From positions 50,876 to 114,875 of the forward strand of contig NZ_JANIJX010000011.1 of assembly GCF_024580735.1 (NCBI RefSeq): 64,000 nt of DNA, in the 5' to 3' direction. The notes under the pieces are model-generated. The model worked only from the letters and a program-made list of their open reading frames with translations, was not told the DNA's origin and made no database searches. The position numbers and the translations under genes are program-made. Below are positions 15,477 to 24,084 of the stretch, piece after piece. This DNA is from Brevibacterium moorei. Its GTDB lineage: Bacteria > Actinomycetota > Actinomycetes > Actinomycetales > Brevibacteriaceae. Each line of letters begins with the position of its first letter. The stretch's first letter is position 1.

Positions 15477-16736
15477 TCAGCCGCGGGTGGCTGCGACCGC
15501 CCGGGCCTCGCGGCGGGCGATCGTGCGCAGGTGGACCTCGTCGGGGCCGTCGAAGATCCGCATGGCGCGCTGCCAGCCGTACATCGAGGCCAGCGGCGTG
15601 TCATCGGTGACGCCGGCACCACCGTGGATCTGGATGGCGCGGTCGATGACCTTGAGCGCCGCGCGCGGCACGGCGACCTTCGCGGCCGAGATCAGCGAGG
15701 CCGCGGCCTTGTTCCCGTGCACGTCGATCGTCTTGGCGGCGTACTGGCACAGCAGGCGGGCCTGATTGATGGCGATCCGGGCCTCGGCGATGTCTGCCTG
15801 CACCATGCCCTGCTCGATCAGCGGCTGGCCGAAGGCCACTCGGTCCTGCGCGCGGGTGATGAGCAACTGCATGGCACGTTCGGCCGCGCCCAGGGCGCGC
15901 ATGCAGTGGTGGATGCGCCCGGGCCCCAGCCGGGCCTGGGCCAGCGCGAAGCCGGAGCCCTCCTCGCCCAGCAGGTTGGACGCCGGCACTCGGACGTTCT
16001 CATAGGCGATCTCGCAGTGGCCGTGCTGGTCGTAATGGCCCATCACCGGCACGTCGCGCACCAGGCGGACACCCGGGGTATCCATTGGGACCAGGATCAT
16101 CGACTGCTGCTTGTGGCGTTCGGCGGTGACATCGGTCTTGCCCATGATGATGAGGATCTTGCAGCGCGGATCGGCAGCGCCCGAGGTGAACCACTTGCGA
16201 CCGTTGATGACGTACTCATCGCCCTCGCGGGTGATGGTGGTTTCGATGTTCGTGGCGTCCGAGGATGCCACGGCGGGCTCCGTCATGGAGAACCCGGAGC
16301 GGATCTCGCCTGCGAGCAGGGGCGTGAGCCACTGCGCGCTCTGTTCCTCGGTGGCGAACATGTGGAGGAGTTCCATATTGCCGGTATCCGGTGCCTGGCA
16401 GTTCATGGCCTCCGGTGCCAGGTCGTTCGACCAGCCGCTGATCTCGGCCAGGGAGGCGTAGTCCAGCTGCCCGATCCCGGACTCGCTGGGCAGGAACAGG
16501 TTCCACAGCCCGCGTTCCTTCGCCTCGTCCTTGAGCGCTTCGACGACCGGGGGCACGGAGGAGTCGGTGGGGCCCTTCGCGGCCCGGTACTTGTGGTATT
16601 CGGCTTCTGCGGGGAAGACGCATTCGTGCATGAAGGCGACCAGCTTCTCGCGCAGTTCGAGGCCGCGCTCGGTGGGTCGCAGGTCGAGGGTTTCGACGTC
16701 GGGGACCACCGGCATCGCCTTGAGGGGGTTGTCCAT
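15477..16736 (-). CDS. Acyl-CoA dehydrogenase (ACAD10/11-like)
   Basis: A 419-residue FAD enzyme that desaturates acyl-CoA in beta-oxidation. The FAD/substrate segment FSMTEPAVASSDATNIETTI, the YVINGRKWFTSGA motif and the C-terminal AIQIHGGAGVTDDTPLASMYG with RIFDGPDEVHLRTIARRE are intact and match the ACAD10/11-like branch. ATG 16736 is preferred; an in-frame GTG at 16748 is too close to the AGGAAG ribosome site. A CGAAC-N4-GTTCG palindrome lies 68 bp upstream and resembles a TetR-type operator also found near 45462. Substrate chain length cannot be told. Confidence 0.88.
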   Translation of the reverse strand: MDNPLKAMPVVPDVETLDLRPTERGLELREKLVAFMHECVFPAEAEYHKYRAAKGPTDSSVPPVVEALKDEAKERGLWNLFLPSESGIGQLDYASLAEISGWSNDLAPEAMNCQAPDTGNMELLHMFATEEQSAQWLTPLLAGEIRSGFSMTEPAVASSDATNIETTITREGDEYVINGRKWFTSGAADPRCKILIIMGKTDVTAERHKQQSMILVPMDTPGVRLVRDVPVMGHYDQHGHCEIAYENVRVPASNLLGEEGSGFALAQARLGPGRIHHCMRALGAAERAMQLLITRAQDRVAFGQPLIEQGMVQADIAEARIAINQARLLCQYAAKTIDVHGNKAAASLISAAKVAVPRAALKVIDRAIQIHGGAGVTDDTPLASMYGWQRAMRIFDGPDEVHLRTIARREARAVAATRG

Positions 16737-16803
16737 GAGGGGCTTCACCTTCCTGTCGCCACGGCCTCGTCGCCGTGGTCATGCTTACGGGCTTTACGCT
16801 TAC

Positions 16804-16817
16804 CGAACGTATGTTCG
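16804..16817. promoter_or_regulatory. TetR-type operator candidate for fatty-acid gene
   Basis: CGAAC, four bases, GTTCG: a perfect 14-bp inverted repeat upstream of the acyl-CoA dehydrogenase. A degenerate copy with the same spacing occurs at 45462-45475 beside another acyl-CoA dehydrogenase. Confidence 0.5.
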
Positions 16818-16883
16818 TGACTTTTAATATACAGGAAATCGGCTCCGGCGTCCCGTATTATCCCTGTGGAAACATCGGCCGTG

Positions 16884-16889
16884 TAGGGT
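16884..16889 (+). promoter_or_regulatory. -10 box for leaderless purine permease gene
   Basis: TAGGGT ends six bases before GTG 16896; no ribosome-binding site is visible. Confidence 0.5.
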
Positions 16890-16895
16890 TTCCCC

Positions 16896-18278
16896 GTGAC
16901 CAGCACTGTGACAAACCCGGTGAACAATCCAGACAACGAACCCGGTCAGCGGACGGCCGACCAACCCCTGGCCGTCGGCTTCGACCAGCACTACTCCATC
17001 GGCAGGGCCATTCCCCTGGGCGGACAGCACCTGCTCGCACTCAACGGACTGTGGGTCTTCCCGATCTCCCTGGGTGCGGGCCTGCACTTGGACAATGTCC
17101 AGACCTCCTTCCTGATCCAGGGCTGCTTCCTGCTGACCGGCCTGGTCACGCTGCTGTCCTCGACCAAGGTACTCAAACTGCCGATCGTCCAGGGCCCCAC
17201 CGCGGCCCTGCTGGTCGCACTCATCGCCGGCGGTTCGGCCTTCGGGCTGGATGCGGCCTTCGGATCGATGGTCGTCGCCGGCCTGCTGTCGGCTGTGCTG
17301 GCCTTCCCACTCAAACGCCTGGGACTCTACGGGCACATCGCCCAATTCGTCGGCAATCCGCTGGTATTCGGCACGATGTTCCTGGTGCTGGGTGCGCAGC
17401 TGGCGCAGATCGGCGTGGGCGGCTGGTTCACGGATTCGGCCGGCATGCCGTTGGGAGCGGCGCTGGCAACGGGGATCGTGACGATCGTGGTCGTGGCCCT
17501 GTGCATGATCTTCGGTGGCAAGACCATCATCAAGACCGCCGCCGTCCTGTGGGGGATCGCCGTCGGCGCGATCGTCGCCGCGGTGCTCGGCGTCTGGCAG
17601 CTGCCCGATCTGTCCGGCACGCTGGTTCTCGGCCCGCCGCACCTGCTGCCGTTCGGATTCAAGCTGGAGTGGGCGCTGGTGCCGCTGATGATGGTCGGCT
17701 TCCTGCAGGCCGCCTCGGAGTCGATGGGCGTCTACAGCCTGCTGGGCCGGATCGGCGGGGAGAGGATCGATGTCGACCGGGCCAATCGCGGCCTGTTCGT
17801 GGAGTTCATCGGCTCGTCGATCGGCGGTCTGTTCGGCGGCATCGGCACGACGTCCTACCCCGAGAACGTCGGCGTGCTGCGTGTGACCGGTATCGCCAGC
17901 CGCGTCGTCACGGCGACCGCGGGCGTCATCGCGATCGTCGTGTCCTTCCTGCCGCCGGTCGCCCTGTTCCTCGCCAGTCTGCCGACGCCGGCGATGTACG
18001 GGGCGGCGACGGTGCTCTTCGGCATCATCGCCTTCTCCGGGGTGCAGCAGCTGGCCGTGGTGAAGTGGGACAACCTGAACCTGCTGGTCGCCGCACTGTG
18101 CTTCACCGTGCCCGTCGGGCTGCAGGCGATCCCCGCGGGGGTTGCCGAGGGGCTGCCGGAGTCGGTGTCGAGCATCCTGACCAGCCCCATGATGGTCTCG
18201 ACCATCATGCTGCTCGTGCTGCACCCGCTAATCAACTTCGGGGTGCGCCCCCTGCTGGAGCGGCGCCGGGCGGCCTGA
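16896..18278 (+). CDS. NCS2-family xanthine/uracil permease
   Basis: A 460-residue membrane protein with about 14 segments, typical of nucleobase:cation symporter-2. The diagnostic motif appears as TTSYPENVGVLRVTGIASR around residue 320, with GPTAALLVALIAGG in helix 3. It imports a purine or pyrimidine base with a proton. The gene is convergent with a purine phosphoribosyltransferase only seven bases away, which points to a purine substrate (xanthine, hypoxanthine or guanine). GTG 16896 is probably a leaderless start. Confidence 0.88.
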   Translation: MTSTVTNPVNNPDNEPGQRTADQPLAVGFDQHYSIGRAIPLGGQHLLALNGLWVFPISLGAGLHLDNVQTSFLIQGCFLLTGLVTLLSSTKVLKLPIVQGPTAALLVALIAGGSAFGLDAAFGSMVVAGLLSAVLAFPLKRLGLYGHIAQFVGNPLVFGTMFLVLGAQLAQIGVGGWFTDSAGMPLGAALATGIVTIVVVALCMIFGGKTIIKTAAVLWGIAVGAIVAAVLGVWQLPDLSGTLVLGPPHLLPFGFKLEWALVPLMMVGFLQAASESMGVYSLLGRIGGERIDVDRANRGLFVEFIGSSIGGLFGGIGTTSYPENVGVLRVTGIASRVVTATAGVIAIVVSFLPPVALFLASLPTPAMYGAATVLFGIIAFSGVQQLAVVKWDNLNLLVAALCFTVPVGLQAIPAGVAEGLPESVSSILTSPMMVSTIMLLVLHPLINFGVRPLLERRRAA

Positions 18279-18285
18279 GACGGGC

Positions 18286-18903
18286 TCAGCGGTCCGCGGA
18301 ATCCCGCTGGGCCACGGCCTGTTCGACCGAGGTGAAGCTGGGGATCTGCCCCAGAGCGCGTACCAGGCCCGCGCGTTCGCCCAGGGCCGTCTTCCACGCA
18401 TCGCCCTCGAGTGCGAAGGCGCCGATCCCCACGACGTTCGCCCCCACCTGGTCGAGCAGGCGCAGTGCGGCGTTGGTGGAACCGCCGGTGGAGATGACGT
18501 CGTCGACGAACACCACACGGCGCCCGGCCACCGCCGGGACGCGCCGCTTGTCGAGCATCAGGCTCTGGGTGTTCGCCGAGGTGATCGACGTCAGCTCCAC
18601 GCTGGGGCTGTCGCGCAGATGGTGCTTGCGGGTCTTCTGCAGGATGAGGTACTGGTCGAGGCCCAGCGCGCGCGAGACCTCGATGGCCACGGGAATGCCC
18701 AGGGTGGCGGCCGAGACGATGATCTCGGGTTCGAAGTCCCGCAGCTTGTCGGCCAGCTCGCGGCCGGCGGTCTCGTTGAACGCCACCCCGGCATCGATGG
18801 TCATCAGCAGGGCGATGGTCAGCTCGTCATCGATCTTCACCAGGGGGATGTCGATGGTCTGGCTGCCCACATGCAGGGGCCAGAACTCAGTCGTGTCTGT
18901 CAT
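18286..18903 (-). CDS. Purine phosphoribosyltransferase (Xpt/Apt-like)
   Basis: A 205-residue type I phosphoribosyltransferase. The PRPP-binding loop is VVFVDDVISTGGS at about residues 130-142, and the pyrophosphate loop region is SAATLGIPVAIEVSRALG. The layout agrees with xanthine or adenine phosphoribosyltransferases, which convert a free base plus PRPP into the nucleotide. It faces the purine permease with seven bases between stops, a natural salvage pair. Start ATG 18903 is probably leaderless (TAGCCT six bases upstream). Base specificity is not certain. Confidence 0.8.
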   Translation of the reverse strand: MTDTTEFWPLHVGSQTIDIPLVKIDDELTIALLMTIDAGVAFNETAGRELADKLRDFEPEIIVSAATLGIPVAIEVSRALGLDQYLILQKTRKHHLRDSPSVELTSITSANTQSLMLDKRRVPAVAGRRVVFVDDVISTGGSTNAALRLLDQVGANVVGIGAFALEGDAWKTALGERAGLVRALGQIPSFTSVEQAVAQRDSADR

Positions 18904-18909
18904 GCTTCC

Positions 18910-18915
18910 AGGCTA
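18910..18915 (-). promoter_or_regulatory. -10 box for leaderless phosphoribosyltransferase gene
   Basis: On the minus strand TAGCCT ends six bases before ATG 18903, with no Shine-Dalgarno. Confidence 0.5.
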
Positions 18916-18944
18916 CTCAGTCCGGCCCCCGCTGCAGCGCGCGG

Positions 18945-20720
18945 TCAGCCGCGGCGCTTGCGGGCCAACACCAGGGCCAGTCCGCCGCCGGCCACCAGCA
19001 GGCCGGCGATTCCCAGGGCAGTGCCGATCTGCACACCCGTGCGCGGCAGCGACCCGGCCCCGGGGGCACCGCCTGCACCGGGATCCGTGCCCGCGCCGCC
19101 GTTGGCATCGCCGCCGCCGGCTCCGGCTCCCGGCTCGCCCGTAGGCTGCTCCGGGGTCGAGGTCTGACCCGGCTGTGCGCTCGGGGTTTCCGCGGGTGCA
19201 GTGCTGGGCTCGGTGCTGGGTACCTCGCTGGGCTCGGCAGTGGGCTCCTCACTGGGCTCCCCGCCCTGGCAGTCGCCCGCGTCCTTGGCCAGCTTCACGG
19301 TTTCCACGACCGAGTCCGCACCCGCCGCATCGACCGAGCGCGAGGTCAGGGTCAGGGCCTCGCACGTCGCCTTGACGTTGAGGTAGCCGGGTGTGCGGGT
19401 CTGCTCGGCGGCAGCGATATTGTCCCGCGGGAAGCCCGCCTCGTCCATCTGCTCATCGGTGTACATATCGTAGAACTTCGACCCAGAGCTGGAGGTCAGC
19501 GTGTAATACAGCGATTCGCCCGAGTCCTTGTCCAATTCCACCGGAGCCGAGGCGTCCGGCCGCTTGTCCACGATCGACTCGCCATCCGCGGCCTCGTCCG
19601 CCGGTGAGCCTGAGCCGTTGAGCAGGTGGGTGCGCGAGTAGACGTGGTCGTGCCCACCGAGCACGAGGTCCACGTCGTTGGCGGAGAAGGCCGCGGGGAA
19701 GGCAGCGCGGAAGCGCATCACATCGTCATCGTCGAGGTGATTGGCCGTCGAATAGGGGGCCTTGTGGAACACCACCGCCGTCCAGCGGGCCTTGTCGCCC
19801 TGCTGTTTCACGACCTTATCGAGGAAGTCCTTGTGCTCGGCGATATCGTCTTCCGAACTGGCGTTGGCGTTGAAGTTCACGAACAGGACGTCATTGCTGA
19901 TGAACCAGTAGTCACCGCCGGTGCCCTTAACGTTCTGGCCGTGGTCGGCGCTGACGTTCGGGCGGTTGAAGTGGTCGCTGTAGGCCTTCGACCCGGCCTC
20001 GTGGTTGCCCAGGGTCGTGGCCTGGGGCAGCGTGCGGCTCTGCTCGGGCGCCAGGTAGGCCGCGAACTCCTCCTGGTTGTCCTTGTGCTCCACCTGGTCG
20101 CCCAGGGTGTAGAGGAAGGAGGCCTCGGGGTTCGTCCGCAGGGAGGCCTGCAGGGTCCGCTTCCAGCCGGTGGCGTCGGAGTCGACATCGCCACTCGAAC
20201 CGATCTGCGGATCGCCGTAGACATTGAAGTCACCGGTGACCGAGGTGCCGAAGGAGTGGACATCGGACCAGCCGGCCTCATCGCTGCCCACCTGATAGGA
20301 GTATTGCGCGTCCGCGTCCAGCCCGTCCATGGTTGCCCGGTGGAAGTGGCGGCCGTCGACCGCCTCGCCCTGTTCCGTCTGTTGCGCCGTCTGCGCGGAC
20401 TCCGGCAGCCTCCCGTCGACCAGATCCGCCTTCTTGGCCCAGCGCACTCCGAGTTCGGCCGGATCGTCCGTTTGCCAGGACAGCAGTCGCTGGGAGTCGG
20501 TGGAGCCGTTCTGCAGCACCAGGTCCTGGGCCTTTGTGGCCGCCGGCGCCGTGGCCGAGGTCCCGGCAGCCTGTGCCGGAACGGCCAGGAGAGTGGGGGA
20601 GAACGCCGGGGTGGCGAGCAGCGCTGCGGCGGCCAGGGCGGCGCCCAGGCGTCGGCGGGTCGTAGTCGGGCGGGTGGGCTGTGCGTCTGTAGGTTCTCTG
20701 TGAGTCACCCCCTCATTCAC
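18945..20720 (-). CDS. LPXTG-anchored purple acid phosphatase-like metallophosphoesterase
   Basis: A 591-residue exported enzyme. The signal peptide (TTTRRRLGAALAAAA, cleavage near AQA) looks Tat-like. Residues about 60-150 form the fibronectin-like N-terminal domain of purple acid phosphatases. The metallophosphoesterase core follows with VYGDPQIG, TLGDQVEH, TTLGNHE, VVFHKAPYS and LVLGGHDHVYSR. A long Pro/Glu/Ser/Thr tail (many EPS, EPT repeats) leads to sortase motif LPRTG at 558-562, a hydrophobic segment and RKRRG. It should be a wall-anchored phosphatase that frees phosphate outside the cell. The start is uncertain: GTG 20720 lies in a hairpin arm and GTG 20708 follows it. Confidence 0.88.
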   Translation of the reverse strand: MNEGVTHREPTDAQPTRPTTTRRRLGAALAAAALLATPAFSPTLLAVPAQAAGTSATAPAATKAQDLVLQNGSTDSQRLLSWQTDDPAELGVRWAKKADLVDGRLPESAQTAQQTEQGEAVDGRHFHRATMDGLDADAQYSYQVGSDEAGWSDVHSFGTSVTGDFNVYGDPQIGSSGDVDSDATGWKRTLQASLRTNPEASFLYTLGDQVEHKDNQEEFAAYLAPEQSRTLPQATTLGNHEAGSKAYSDHFNRPNVSADHGQNVKGTGGDYWFISNDVLFVNFNANASSEDDIAEHKDFLDKVVKQQGDKARWTAVVFHKAPYSTANHLDDDDVMRFRAAFPAAFSANDVDLVLGGHDHVYSRTHLLNGSGSPADEAADGESIVDKRPDASAPVELDKDSGESLYYTLTSSSGSKFYDMYTDEQMDEAGFPRDNIAAAEQTRTPGYLNVKATCEALTLTSRSVDAAGADSVVETVKLAKDAGDCQGGEPSEEPTAEPSEVPSTEPSTAPAETPSAQPGQTSTPEQPTGEPGAGAGGGDANGGAGTDPGAGGAPGAGSLPRTGVQIGTALGIAGLLVAGGGLALVLARKRRG

Positions 20721-20742
20721 TCAGGACTGCGTGAATGAGGGG
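20709..20742 (-). terminator. 12-bp hairpin between GAF regulator and phosphatase
   Basis: A perfect 12-bp inverted repeat (CCCCTCATTCAC and its complement) with a 10-base loop. It lies 36 bases after the GAF regulator stop and its second arm covers the most upstream start codon of the phosphatase. It may terminate the first gene or occlude the second. Confidence 0.6.
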
Positions 20743-20778
20743 TTGCGCCCGACCTGCCGAGGGGCGAACTCTCGGTGC

Positions 20779-22020
20779 TCACCCCCAGCGCAGGTCGGCG
20801 ATCGCCTCGACCTCGGAATCGGGCAGGAGTCGCTCGAGTTCCGCACCGGGGCGCAGGAAATCGACCACCTGGCGGTGCTCATCGCTGAGCGCATATGGGT
20901 TCGAATCGATGTCCAGGCCTGTGGATTGTTTGAGTCGCCGGACCTCGCCGCGCACAGTGGTGGGCGACCCCGATTCGCCATAGAGAGCATGGGCCAGGGC
21001 CTGCGCGGTCCACGCCTCGCGGCTGGCCAGCAGCGCCAGCAGCTCCGCCCGCCGGCGCGTCAGTGGGATGCGCGTGCCATCGCAGCAGACGACCTCGGGC
21101 TTGTAGCTCAGCAGCCGGATCAGTCCGATCCCACTGTGCGACTCAGCGGTGTTGGACGCGGTGTCGGTGTCCCCTGGCGCAGCACCGACGTGCGGACCGC
21201 CGCCGGGTGCGGTCGGTGGTGAGACGGCGACCGCGGTGCTGACGAAATCGTTCCGGCTGGCCGGAGTGCCCACCTGCTCGACGCGCAGGTTGAGCAGGGT
21301 TTCGGCCAGGCGCACGCCGCTCTTGACCAGGGTGCGCAGCTCATTGGAGGCGAAGCGCGTGGGGATCGAGATGTCGAGCACTCCGAGCAGCCTGCCCTGG
21401 TCGTCGCGCAGCGGTGAGGCGGTGCAGAACCATTCGTGCAGGGCCCGTACATAGTGTTCGCCCGACATCATGTTCACGGCCTCGTTCATCACGACCACCT
21501 GGCTGATCGCATTCGTGCCGAAGCCGGATTCCGACCAGTCGGCGCCCTCGGCCAGGGCGACTCTGTCGCCGCGGCGCAGGGCCCATGGGCTACCGGCACG
21601 CCACAGCACCTGGCCTGCGGCGTCGGTCAGGATCACCAGGTGGCGGCCGGCAGCGGATTCGTCGGCCAGGGCGCCGACGATGTCCTTGGCCACGGCGGCC
21701 AGGGGGTGTTCAAGCCGGCGGTCGTGGAGTTCGCCCGCGGCCAGCACATGTTCGGGCTGGCATAGATCGGGGGTCAGCCCCGCGGCGGTGGAGCGCTGCC
21801 AGGCGGCCATTACCTCGGAGTCGATGAGGGACTGGTCGCGGCCGCTGAACGCCTGGGCATGGGCATTGCGGGATTCGCGCATGAACCTGCTCGGGTCCTC
21901 GAAGCGGCGGGCATCGGCCAGCCAGGCCGAAGATTTCAACGAGCGGCGGCCGACCGCGTTAGAGGCAGTCCGCGGGTTGCCCGCGGCGATGGTGGCGTGG
22001 GTGCCGGTATTCAGATGCAA
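20779..22020 (-). CDS. GAF-domain transcriptional regulator (AcoR-like sensor, winged-helix C-terminus)
   Basis: About 413 residues. The N-terminal half resembles AcoR-type activators: SWQRS-like AAWQRSTAAGLTPDL, then a GAF domain with LVILTDAAGQVLWRAG, WSESGFGTNAISQ and the ASPLRDDQGRLLGVLDIS motif. There is no sigma-54 AAA domain. The C-terminal part (ELLALLASREAWTAQALAHALYG, VRGEVRRLKQ) looks like a winged helix of the kind found in actinobacterial GAF regulators, often next to aldehyde dehydrogenase genes. TTG 22020 is preferred because AGGAGG lies ten bases upstream; GTG 22056 is further upstream without such a site. Ligand unknown. Confidence 0.78.
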   Translation of the reverse strand: MHLNTGTHATIAAGNPRTASNAVGRRSLKSSAWLADARRFEDPSRFMRESRNAHAQAFSGRDQSLIDSEVMAAWQRSTAAGLTPDLCQPEHVLAAGELHDRRLEHPLAAVAKDIVGALADESAAGRHLVILTDAAGQVLWRAGSPWALRRGDRVALAEGADWSESGFGTNAISQVVVMNEAVNMMSGEHYVRALHEWFCTASPLRDDQGRLLGVLDISIPTRFASNELRTLVKSGVRLAETLLNLRVEQVGTPASRNDFVSTAVAVSPPTAPGGGPHVGAAPGDTDTASNTAESHSGIGLIRLLSYKPEVVCCDGTRIPLTRRRAELLALLASREAWTAQALAHALYGESGSPTTVRGEVRRLKQSTGLDIDSNPYALSDEHRQVVDFLRPGAELERLLPDSEVEAIADLRWG

Positions 22021-22108
22021 GGGCCTGCGACCTCCTATCACAACGCTGTGAAGCACATCACTGGAGAACCAGTATAGGGCATGGAGGGGGTACGGACCGA
22101 AATATGGA

Positions 22109-22864
22109 CTACTTGCTCGGGCGTTCCCGCAGTCCGATCACCGGCCCCCGGCGGAAGGGCGCATCCATCGGGTCGGTCTGTGCGTCCAGTGCCAGCGAGG
22201 CCCAGGAGGATTCGAGTGAACCGCTGACCAGGAAGGCACCGGCGGCCTCCGGGCCGAAGATCTCCTGTGAGCCGTAGGCCAGGGTGCCGGGCCCCGACCA
22301 GTTCCACACCGAGCTGGCGTAGACGCGGGCATCGGCGTCCATTCCACCGATCCAGCGGTCGAAGGCGGCCAGTAGTCGCAGCGCGCGCGGGACCGGGATG
22401 TCCGTGGCGATGAGCACGTGGGTGCTGCGCGTGTAGTAGCCGTCCGCATCGCCGATGCCCAGATCGCTGGGGTGGACGCTGCACAGGATTCCCGAACGCG
22501 CCGCCTGCAGCCGGCGTTCGCGGGGCCCGGAAGTGGCCACGCGGACCAGTCCGTTCAACAGGGGCAGGGAGGCCGCGCGGGCCAGGCGGCGCAGTACCAG
22601 CGGTTCTTCGAGGTCGTCGTGGGTCAGTTCGGCCGGTTCCGGCAGGCCCGGACCGTGCAGGGTGGCGGTGGCCGTGTCCCCACAGTCCGTGCCGTTGCAC
22701 CGGGCCGAGGCCGTGCCTGGGCGGGTGCAGGAAGCCAGCGCGTCGTTCTGCGCGGAGTCCACGTCCTGGGCGGCCATCAGCCAGGCGAGCTCCGGGTTGC
22801 CCGGCCAGTCCTCCGATTCGAGTCTCATCGCGTTACCGTCCCATCGGTGAGTATCCGTGGGCAC
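22109..22864 (-). CDS. Hypothetical protein, 251 residues
   Basis: No family recognised with confidence. The protein is acidic and apparently cytosolic, with no signal or membrane segment. It has four Cys in the first 60 residues (SCTRP, RCNGTDCGD) and a C-terminal half rich in aromatic residues, such as VYASSVWNWSGPGTLAYGSQEIFGPEAAGAFLVSG. Codon use fits the chromosome. An in-frame ATG at 22828 is an alternative start; neither has a good ribosome site. It is co-directional with the GAF regulator, 88 bases upstream of the latter. Confidence 0.6.
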   Translation of the reverse strand: MPTDTHRWDGNAMRLESEDWPGNPELAWLMAAQDVDSAQNDALASCTRPGTASARCNGTDCGDTATATLHGPGLPEPAELTHDDLEEPLVLRRLARAASLPLLNGLVRVATSGPRERRLQAARSGILCSVHPSDLGIGDADGYYTRSTHVLIATDIPVPRALRLLAAFDRWIGGMDADARVYASSVWNWSGPGTLAYGSQEIFGPEAAGAFLVSGSLESSWASLALDAQTDPMDAPFRRGPVIGLRERPSK

Positions 22865-22996
22865 AACGCTGTCCCAGATCTACGTGTTGGTTTCACCATC
22901 AATTATGGCCTATGTCACTACCTTGGCACAAGAGTACGTGTCAAGGTTTTTTGGTTGAATCGGCGGACCTTTGGAGGGTCCAGGCGCGGGAACTCA

Positions 22997-23002
22997 TAGA
23001 AT
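22997..23002 (+). promoter_or_regulatory. -10 box for uridine kinase gene
   Basis: TAGAAT, a near-consensus -10 hexamer, ends eight bases before ATG 23011, implying a leader of only one or two bases. Confidence 0.5.
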
Positions 23003-23010
23003 TGACTCCT

Positions 23011-23622
23011 ATGAAGACTCTTGTGGTGGGTGTGGCCGGCGGCACCGGGAGTGGGAAGACCACATTGACGAATGCGCTGGTGGACAAGTGCGGGGGTTCG
23101 CCCGCCGTGCTCTACCACGACAATTACTACAAACGGCAGGACGGCGTGCCGATGGACCAGCGGGCGCTGGTCAACTACGACGCACCGGAGGCCTTCGACA
23201 ACGACCTGTTCGTCGAACACCTGTGCGCGCTGAAGGACGGCATAGCGGTGGACTGCCCCGTCTACGACTTCGCCCAGCACAACCGCTCGGATAAGACGGT
23301 GTTCGTCGAACCGGCCAGGGTGCTCATCGTCGAGGGCATCCTGATCTTCGCCGAACCGGAGATCTGCCGGCAGCTGGACATCAAACTGTTCGTCGACACG
23401 GACGCCGATGTCCGCATCATGCGCCGGATCAAGCGTGATGTGGTCGAACGTGGCCGGTCCCTGAAGTCGGTGGAGAAACAGTACCTGGAGACCGTCAAAC
23501 CGATGCACGAACTCTATGTGGAGCCCTCCAAGCGCAAGGCGGACCTCATCATCCCCGACGGCGGCTACAACCTGGTGGCGATGGACATGATTTTGAACCG
23601 GATCCAGCGCGAGGTCGGCTGA
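23011..23622 (+). CDS. udk: Uridine kinase
   Basis: A 203-residue P-loop kinase. Walker A is GGTGSGKTT at residues 10-18. HDNYYKRQDGVPMDQRALVNYDAPEAFDN matches the nucleoside-binding region of uridine kinases, followed by DCPVYDFAQHNRS and VLIVEGILIF, and the lid Arg residues in RIMRRIKRDVVERGRS. It phosphorylates uridine or cytidine in pyrimidine salvage. ATG 23011 starts exactly at the family N-terminus; the frame is open upstream but non-homologous. It stands alone, convergent with the VOC gene. Confidence 0.92.
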   Translation: MKTLVVGVAGGTGSGKTTLTNALVDKCGGSPAVLYHDNYYKRQDGVPMDQRALVNYDAPEAFDNDLFVEHLCALKDGIAVDCPVYDFAQHNRSDKTVFVEPARVLIVEGILIFAEPEICRQLDIKLFVDTDADVRIMRRIKRDVVERGRSLKSVEKQYLETVKPMHELYVEPSKRKADLIIPDGGYNLVAMDMILNRIQREVG

Positions 23623-23644
23623 GGCCGATGGATTAATCCGCTCG

Positions 23645-24046
23645 TCACTCCTCGCACAGGCAGAAGGGATGGCCGGCTGGGTCGAGCAGGACGACGAATT
23701 GACCGTCCCTGCTGGGCTGGAACTCATGGGGCACGGCGCCGGCGGCCACGGCGCGGGGCACGGCCTCGGCCACGGAGGGGACGTAGAAGTCCAGATGCGC
23801 CTGCTGCGGGATGGGGCCGGAGGGCCAGGTGGGGCGCTGGTAGTCCGGGATCTGCTGGCAGCCGATCGAGAACATGGCCGCGTGACCGGTGGGCGGGAGC
23901 ACGGACACCCACGCGGGGTAGTCCTCGTCGCCGGCGTCGACCTCCCAGCCCAACAGTCCGGCGTAGAACTGGGCCAGCGCGGCGGCATCGGGGCAGTCGA
24001 GGGCGTAGACGAAGGAGTGGGCATGGATACGGGCTTCATCGCTCAT
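23645..24046 (-). CDS. VOC-superfamily (glyoxalase-like) protein
   Basis: A 133-residue single VOC domain: SFVYALDCPDAAALAQFYAGLLGWE at the N-terminus and the C-terminal FQPSRDGQFVVLLDPAGHPFCLCEE strand pair. Family members include glyoxalase, dioxygenases and antibiotic-binding proteins, so no reaction can be assigned. ATG 24046 is probably leaderless, with TATCCT seven bases upstream. Its promoter is interleaved with that of the divergent threonine aldolase. Confidence 0.82.
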   Translation of the reverse strand: MSDEARIHAHSFVYALDCPDAAALAQFYAGLLGWEVDAGDEDYPAWVSVLPPTGHAAMFSIGCQQIPDYQRPTWPSGPIPQQAHLDFYVPSVAEAVPRAVAAGAVPHEFQPSRDGQFVVLLDPAGHPFCLCEE

Positions 24047-24053
24047 GCGCCAC

Positions 24054-24077
24054 AGGATACGCCGGGTTCGCTACAGT
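24054..24077. promoter_or_regulatory. Interleaved divergent promoters of two leaderless genes
   Basis: TATCCT on the minus strand (24059-24054) is seven bases from ATG 24046. TACAGT on the plus strand (24072-24077) is seven bases from GTG 24085. The two -10 boxes are 12 bp apart, so each -35 region must overlap the other promoter. Confidence 0.5.
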
Positions 24078-24084
24078 TGCGGTC

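Noticed and set aside
20890..20905. tRNA T-loop-like GGTTCGAATC
   Set aside because: There is no acceptor stem, anticodon arm or CCA context around it. It encodes part of the winged-helix region of the GAF regulator.
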